Positions 60,976-64,000 of a DNA stretch of 64,000 bases are shown here, piece by piece (the stretch's first letter is position 1; each line of letters begins with the position of its first letter). Made by a program: the position numbers and the translations under genes. The notes under the pieces are model-generated. The model did not search any database. It was not told the DNA's origin and worked only from the letters and a program-made list of their open reading frames with translations. The stretch comes from Chloroflexota bacterium (GTDB lineage Bacteria; Chloroflexota; Dehalococcoidia; Lucifugimonadales; JADFKI01), in assembly GCA_009840355.1 (NCBI GenBank), contig VXNZ01000003.1:25970-89969 (forward strand), read 5' to 3'.

Positions 60976-61251
60976 TCACCCGACAATGTTCACAACAGCG
61001 GTAACAATCGCGGCTCCGGCGACTATCCCGCCGGTCAGCGCGCCTACCATCCACTTCACCATGCGCGTCTCTGATTCTGCAATCTGCTTTGTCAGGCGCG
61101 TTTCCATGTCCGCTCTTTGCTTAGCGGAGCGCGCTTCCGATTCCGCAATCTGTTGTGTCATGCGGGTTTCGAGCGCCTGCACATCGGCTTTAGTTGCCAA
61201 GTGATTGTAGCCACCTTCCAAGTGGCTAAGTCGTTCTTCTGTCGTTGTCAT
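60976..61251 (-). CDS. Coiled-coil protein with a C-terminal membrane helix
   Basis: A 91-residue protein: N-terminal MTTTEERLSHLEG, a long coiled-coil with QQIAESEARSAKQRADMETR repeats (about 15-66) and a C-terminal Gly/Ala-rich helix (WMVGALTGGIVAGAAIVTAVV). It ends 4 bases before hicB, so it may be co-transcribed with hicBA. Its build echoes the 63-residue protein at 56.6 kb. Similar small proteins are often numerous in one genome, perhaps as scaffolds. Confidence 0.7.
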   Translation of the reverse strand: MTTTEERLSHLEGGYNHLATKADVQALETRMTQQIAESEARSAKQRADMETRLTKQIAESETRMVKWMVGALTGGIVAGAAIVTAVVNIVG

Positions 61252-61383
61252 GAATCACCCGTTATTGTCCCAGTTGAATTGCACGCTTGGCGCACTCCCA
61301 CTTTAACGACCACAGAATGAATAATCAACCACGACATCGCTTACACGAACCACCTACCCGCTCTCACAATCCCGTTCATCTTG

Positions 61384-61983
61384 TCAGTCGCCACTCCGCG
61401 CCGGGTCGTTTGTGGGCAGGTATTCTCGCAACTCCCGCTTCCATTCGGGGGTGGGGACGGTGGCGTTTTCGCGGGGCACATACACCGACCGCTCTACTAG
61501 CTCGTATTTGTGCACATAGCGCGCACAGTTTGGATACACTTCGGTGAGCGATACTCGCACTATGAATTGCGCGCCGGGGTATTTTGCCATTAGCGCGTCA
61601 TCGGGGTCTATTGACACCACGCCTTGCAGCCGCAGCCTCGCCTGCCCAACAAAGTCGATAAACAGCAGACCGATGTTGGCATTCTTCAGCAGGTTGCCCA
61701 TGCTTTGGTATTTGCCGTTGCCGTCGTAGTTGGGGAATGCGATGCAGGTGTCGTCCACGACCGTTACGAAGCCGGGATCGCCGCCTTTGTACGAGCAGGT
61801 GGGCAGCCCACGATGGTCGCAGGTCGCCATGAAGAACATGTCCGCCTGCTCGATGAACTCGCGCTGTTCCTTGCTCAACTGCTCGGATGCCCGCTGCGCT
61901 ACCCGTTCTGCCAATTTCACCGTGCCGAACCGCTCTTGGAAATGCAGGTTTCCGTCATGAAAGTCGTGTACTTTTGCAGTCAT
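61384..61983 (-). CDS. Pyridoxamine 5'-phosphate oxidase-fold protein
   Basis: A 199-residue split-barrel flavin protein: REFIEQADMFFMATCDHRGLPTCSYKGGDPGF, then DDTCIAFPNYDGNGKYQSMGNLLKNANIGLLFID and ARLRLQGVVSIDPDD. It has the PNPOx fold but not the key residues to assign PNP oxidase itself; related proteins bind FMN, F420 or haem. N-terminal HDFHDGNLHFQERFGT is a common arrangement. Confidence 0.88.
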   Translation of the reverse strand: MTAKVHDFHDGNLHFQERFGTVKLAERVAQRASEQLSKEQREFIEQADMFFMATCDHRGLPTCSYKGGDPGFVTVVDDTCIAFPNYDGNGKYQSMGNLLKNANIGLLFIDFVGQARLRLQGVVSIDPDDALMAKYPGAQFIVRVSLTEVYPNCARYVHKYELVERSVYVPRENATVPTPEWKRELREYLPTNDPARSGD

Positions 61984-62078
61984 TTATGCACATCCCCTAA
62001 TCAAGTCAATCAAGTCGCGTCTAAAAGAGTTGTGGAACAAGGCATCGCTGTCCGCAGTGAACAGCGGTAATTCCTAAT

Positions 62079-62759
62079 TTAGCGGCAAATCGGCTCCGGA
62101 GTGGGCAGTTCTTTCTCCACACCGATGTCGTATATGCGCGCCGTGATTTTGTTGGCGATGATTTTGCCTTCAAAACTGTCGCCGACTGCCCCTCCGTAGT
62201 GAAATTCGTCCGAATAGGCAGTCTGCTCGACTAGCAAGCCGTCCTGAATCGTCATAGTCATCGTCTCTTTCGGTAACTCCAGAGTAATCCTTTCCGTATT
62301 CTTACCGTCTGCAATGATTCGCTCTCCGCTGATGTAGTCTTGCCGTGCACGAAGTTCTTCAAGCGTAAAGAAAGAGAGAGGGTTATAGCTAATGGCAGGA
62401 TTATCTACATAGCAGCTTCGCGTCTCTACGAAATGATAGGCTCTGTGCCCAATCCTGACAATGCTAATGCGCTGCGGCTCAGAAACTAAGTCATTCGTTT
62501 CGCCGTCAGAAAACCAGCCCTTGTCAGGGTCTATGTAGGAGTCGGCAGTAGAGTAAATTTGCTCTTGCTCGCCGTCACCTGTATCCACTATGAACATGCT
62601 GCGTGAATGATACGAAAACTTACCCGCGGCTACCTTGTTGGAAGCATCCGCTAATAGCGTCACAGCATCGGAAGGCGCTATCGCGTTTTCATTGCTGCCG
62701 CATGCCAGCAGCCCGACAAGCAGCAATGTATTCAAGACAGCCCATTTTCTGATGGACAT
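62079..62759 (-). CDS. Lipoprotein, LppX/LprG-like
   Basis: A 226-residue predicted lipoprotein with lipobox GLLAC (Cys20). The mature part begins SDAVTLLADASNKVAAGKFSYHS, typical of LppX/LprAFG-type lipid-binding lipoproteins, and contains a paired Cys (CYVDNPAI and the C-terminal PICR). It may carry lipid between membrane layers; that is inferred from fold resemblance only. Confidence 0.7.
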   Translation of the reverse strand: MSIRKWAVLNTLLLVGLLACGSNENAIAPSDAVTLLADASNKVAAGKFSYHSRSMFIVDTGDGEQEQIYSTADSYIDPDKGWFSDGETNDLVSEPQRISIVRIGHRAYHFVETRSCYVDNPAISYNPLSFFTLEELRARQDYISGERIIADGKNTERITLELPKETMTMTIQDGLLVEQTAYSDEFHYGGAVGDSFEGKIIANKITARIYDIGVEKELPTPEPICR

Positions 62760-62784
62760 TCCGCCCCTTGTTCTTTCGTTAATC

Positions 62785-62926
62785 GAGACGATTTCACAAA
62801 TGCAATTTACACCTATTATTTCTCGCTTCGCTCGAAATCTAAAGTCGGAAACAGATTTGCATGCAACGATTTCAGATTCCGAACGAAGTGAGGAATGACA
62901 ACATTAGGAATTTGTGAAATCATCTC
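62785..62926. repeat. 142-bp palindromic, MITE-like element
   Basis: The left end GAGACGATTTCACAAAT (62785-62801) and right end (62910-62926) are inverted copies with 16 of 17 matches. Inner arms (62819-62850 and 62862-62892, TCGCTTCGCTCGAAATCT against its complement) also pair. A partial copy of the right end is at 12448-12473 and the core GTGAAATCGTCTC recurs at 18143-18155. Confidence 0.75.
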
Positions 62927-62935
62927 TTAAGCAAG

Positions 62936-62977
62936 CAAAATGGGCGGGACGCCATCTTTCCACAGCATCCCGCCCAT
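62936..62977 (-). terminator. Intrinsic terminator after rpoC
   Basis: TGGGCGGGA (62941-62949) pairs with TCCCGCCCA (62968-62976) around an 18-base loop. On the minus strand, which rpoC uses, TTTTGCTTGC follows. Confidence 0.7.
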
Positions 62978-63013
62978 CCTGCATATCTTATCCGTTTATG
63001 TCGTCAGGTTTAT

Positions 63014-64000
63014 CTAGTCGTCGCCGACTGTCGCCTGCGCCTCCACCAATTCCTCTGTGGACATCGCACCCGTCGCTACCACATCTTCTGACGCGTTTTC
63101 CACGCCCAGCCCGAACGGTCCCTGCGCCATCTCAGTCTCGAATTCGTCAACCGGCCCCTTCAGCATGCTGAAAGGATCGACGACTTCTTCGTCTTCCGGG
63201 ATGTCCAGGAATGCTCTGCCCTCTTCGGTCAGGTCGAGCCGCGCGGGTATGAGCCTGCCGATGATGACGTTTTCCTTCAGCCCGCGCAGGTAGTCGATGT
63301 CGCTGTTGACGGCGGCCTCGGTCAGCACGCGTGTCGTCTCTTGGAACGACGCCGCGGAAAGGAAGCTGTCCATCTTCAGCGATGCGCGCGTGATGCCCAG
63401 CAGTACAGGGCTTGCCGTCGCAGGCTCGCCACCCTCTGCCAGCACCGCGGCGTTCTGCTCTTCGAACTGCTTGCGGTCTATCTGGTCTTCCGGCAGCAGG
63501 TTTGTGTCGCCGGAGTCTTCCACCTGAACCTTGCGCAGCATCTGCGAGATTATCACCTCGATGTGCTTGTCGTGGATGGTAACACCTTGCGAGCGATACA
63601 CATTCTGCACTTCGTCTATGAGATATTGCTGAACTGCTTCGCGTCCCTGCAAACTCAGGATGCGCTGCGGACTCTTCGGACCTGCCGTCAGCGGATCGCC
63701 GGCCGCAACCTCGTCGCCCGAGTTGACTATCAATGCCGACGCCGCCGGAATCTGGTACTCGCGCTTGTCGTCGTCAGTCCAGCTGATGGAGAGCAAGTCG
63801 CCGTCTATGTGCACCATGCCGGACACACGCGCCAGAATGTCGTGCGGCGTGTTCTGCGCGAGCGCGGCTTCGTCGGAATCTTCGTCGAAGTCCAACGCCG
63901 CCAGCGTGTCGCCGATGCTCACGAGGTCGCCGTCGTCCACCATCAGGCTGCTGCCCTCCGGCAGGATATATTCGTCGGTGTAGGTCTCGGTGTTCACCAC
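63014..64000 (-). CDS. rpoC: RNA polymerase beta' subunit, C-terminal part (rpoC), cut by the window edge
   Basis: The last 328 codons of rpoC, read toward the left; the 5' end lies beyond base 64000. Signature segments are LQGREAVQQYLIDEVQNVYRSQGV, IHDKHIEVIISQMLRKV, LPEDQIDR, and the ITRASLKMDSFLSAASFQETTRVLTEAAV block, followed by DYLRGLKENVIIGRLIPA. The beta' subunit forms the catalytic cleft of RNA polymerase. It ends with an acidic tail and a terminator. It is a core gene and can place the organism. Confidence 0.96.
   Translation of the reverse strand: MVNTETYTDEYILPEGSSLMVDDGDLVSIGDTLAALDFDEDSDEAALAQNTPHDILARVSGMVHIDGDLLSISWTDDDKREYQIPAASALIVNSGDEVAAGDPLTAGPKSPQRILSLQGREAVQQYLIDEVQNVYRSQGVTIHDKHIEVIISQMLRKVQVEDSGDTNLLPEDQIDRKQFEEQNAAVLAEGGEPATASPVLLGITRASLKMDSFLSAASFQETTRVLTEAAVNSDIDYLRGLKENVIIGRLIPARLDLTEEGRAFLDIPEDEEVVDPFSMLKGPVDEFETEMAQGPFGLGVENASEDVVATGAMSTEELVEAQATVGDD

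Noticed and set aside
1..64000. CRISPR arrays, complete insertion sequences, integrases or rRNA genes
   Set aside because: None seen. The repeats found are short palindromes or tandem pairs without regular spacers, and no transposase or recombinase motif appears.

Overview
The window reads as a chromosomal segment of a free-living bacterium, most likely a Chloroflexota (SAR202/Dehalococcoidia-like) lineage. This assignment is an inference. It rests on the family mix (branched-chain amino acid and peptide ABC transporters, luciferase-like monooxygenase, FAD oxidoreductase, HAD dehalogenase-like, acetamidase and sulfatase genes beside short transmembrane coiled-coil proteins and many toxin-antitoxin pairs), on moderately high G+C, and on small intergenic palindromes repeated many times. 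No rRNA gene is present to settle it. The window cuts a gene at each end: a von Willebrand A (VWA) protein on the left and rpoC on the right.

Layout. 1-5.9 kb: a signalling cassette of two tandem VWA proteins, a PP2C phosphatase and a 1246-residue transmembrane kinase carrying pentapeptide repeats. 6.3-17.7 kb: two paralogous one-protein two-component regulators flank a synthetase-ACP-acyltransferase fusion, a solute-binding lipoprotein and two secreted Ca-binding-type proteins. 18.4-23.9 kb: a phosphodiesterase and a LivGFHM transporter with no binding protein. 24-33 kb: an acetamidase and a dipeptide transporter split into two convergent halves, with a frameshifted DUF2283 gene and a lipoprotein between them. 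33.4-39.5 kb: catabolic enzymes (DapA-like, HAD, FAD oxidoreductase, luciferase-like, metallo-beta-lactamase fold). 39.5-42.4 kb: a LiaF/PspC-type envelope-stress trio and fabI. 42.5-44 kb: an AT-richer membrane protein with a possible nuclease motif. 44-53 kb: a split TPP enzyme, two HigBA pairs, an MFS pump, an RND pump and a YgjP-like peptidase. 53-64 kb: a methyltransferase, tRNA-Asp, thioredoxin and ferredoxin:thioredoxin reductase, tRNA-Val, SDR, sulfatase, HicBA, a PNPOx-like protein, a lipoprotein and the 3' end of rpoC.

The genes suggest an organism that imports peptides, amino acids and amides, breaks down diverse organics with flavin enzymes and hydrolases, and signals through phospho-relays. 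The least explained loci are the VWA/PP2C/kinase-pentapeptide cassette, the membrane protein at 42.5 kb, and a DppC-like permease whose external loop carries three copies of an unknown module. At least three families of small dispersed palindromes occupy the intergenic space.
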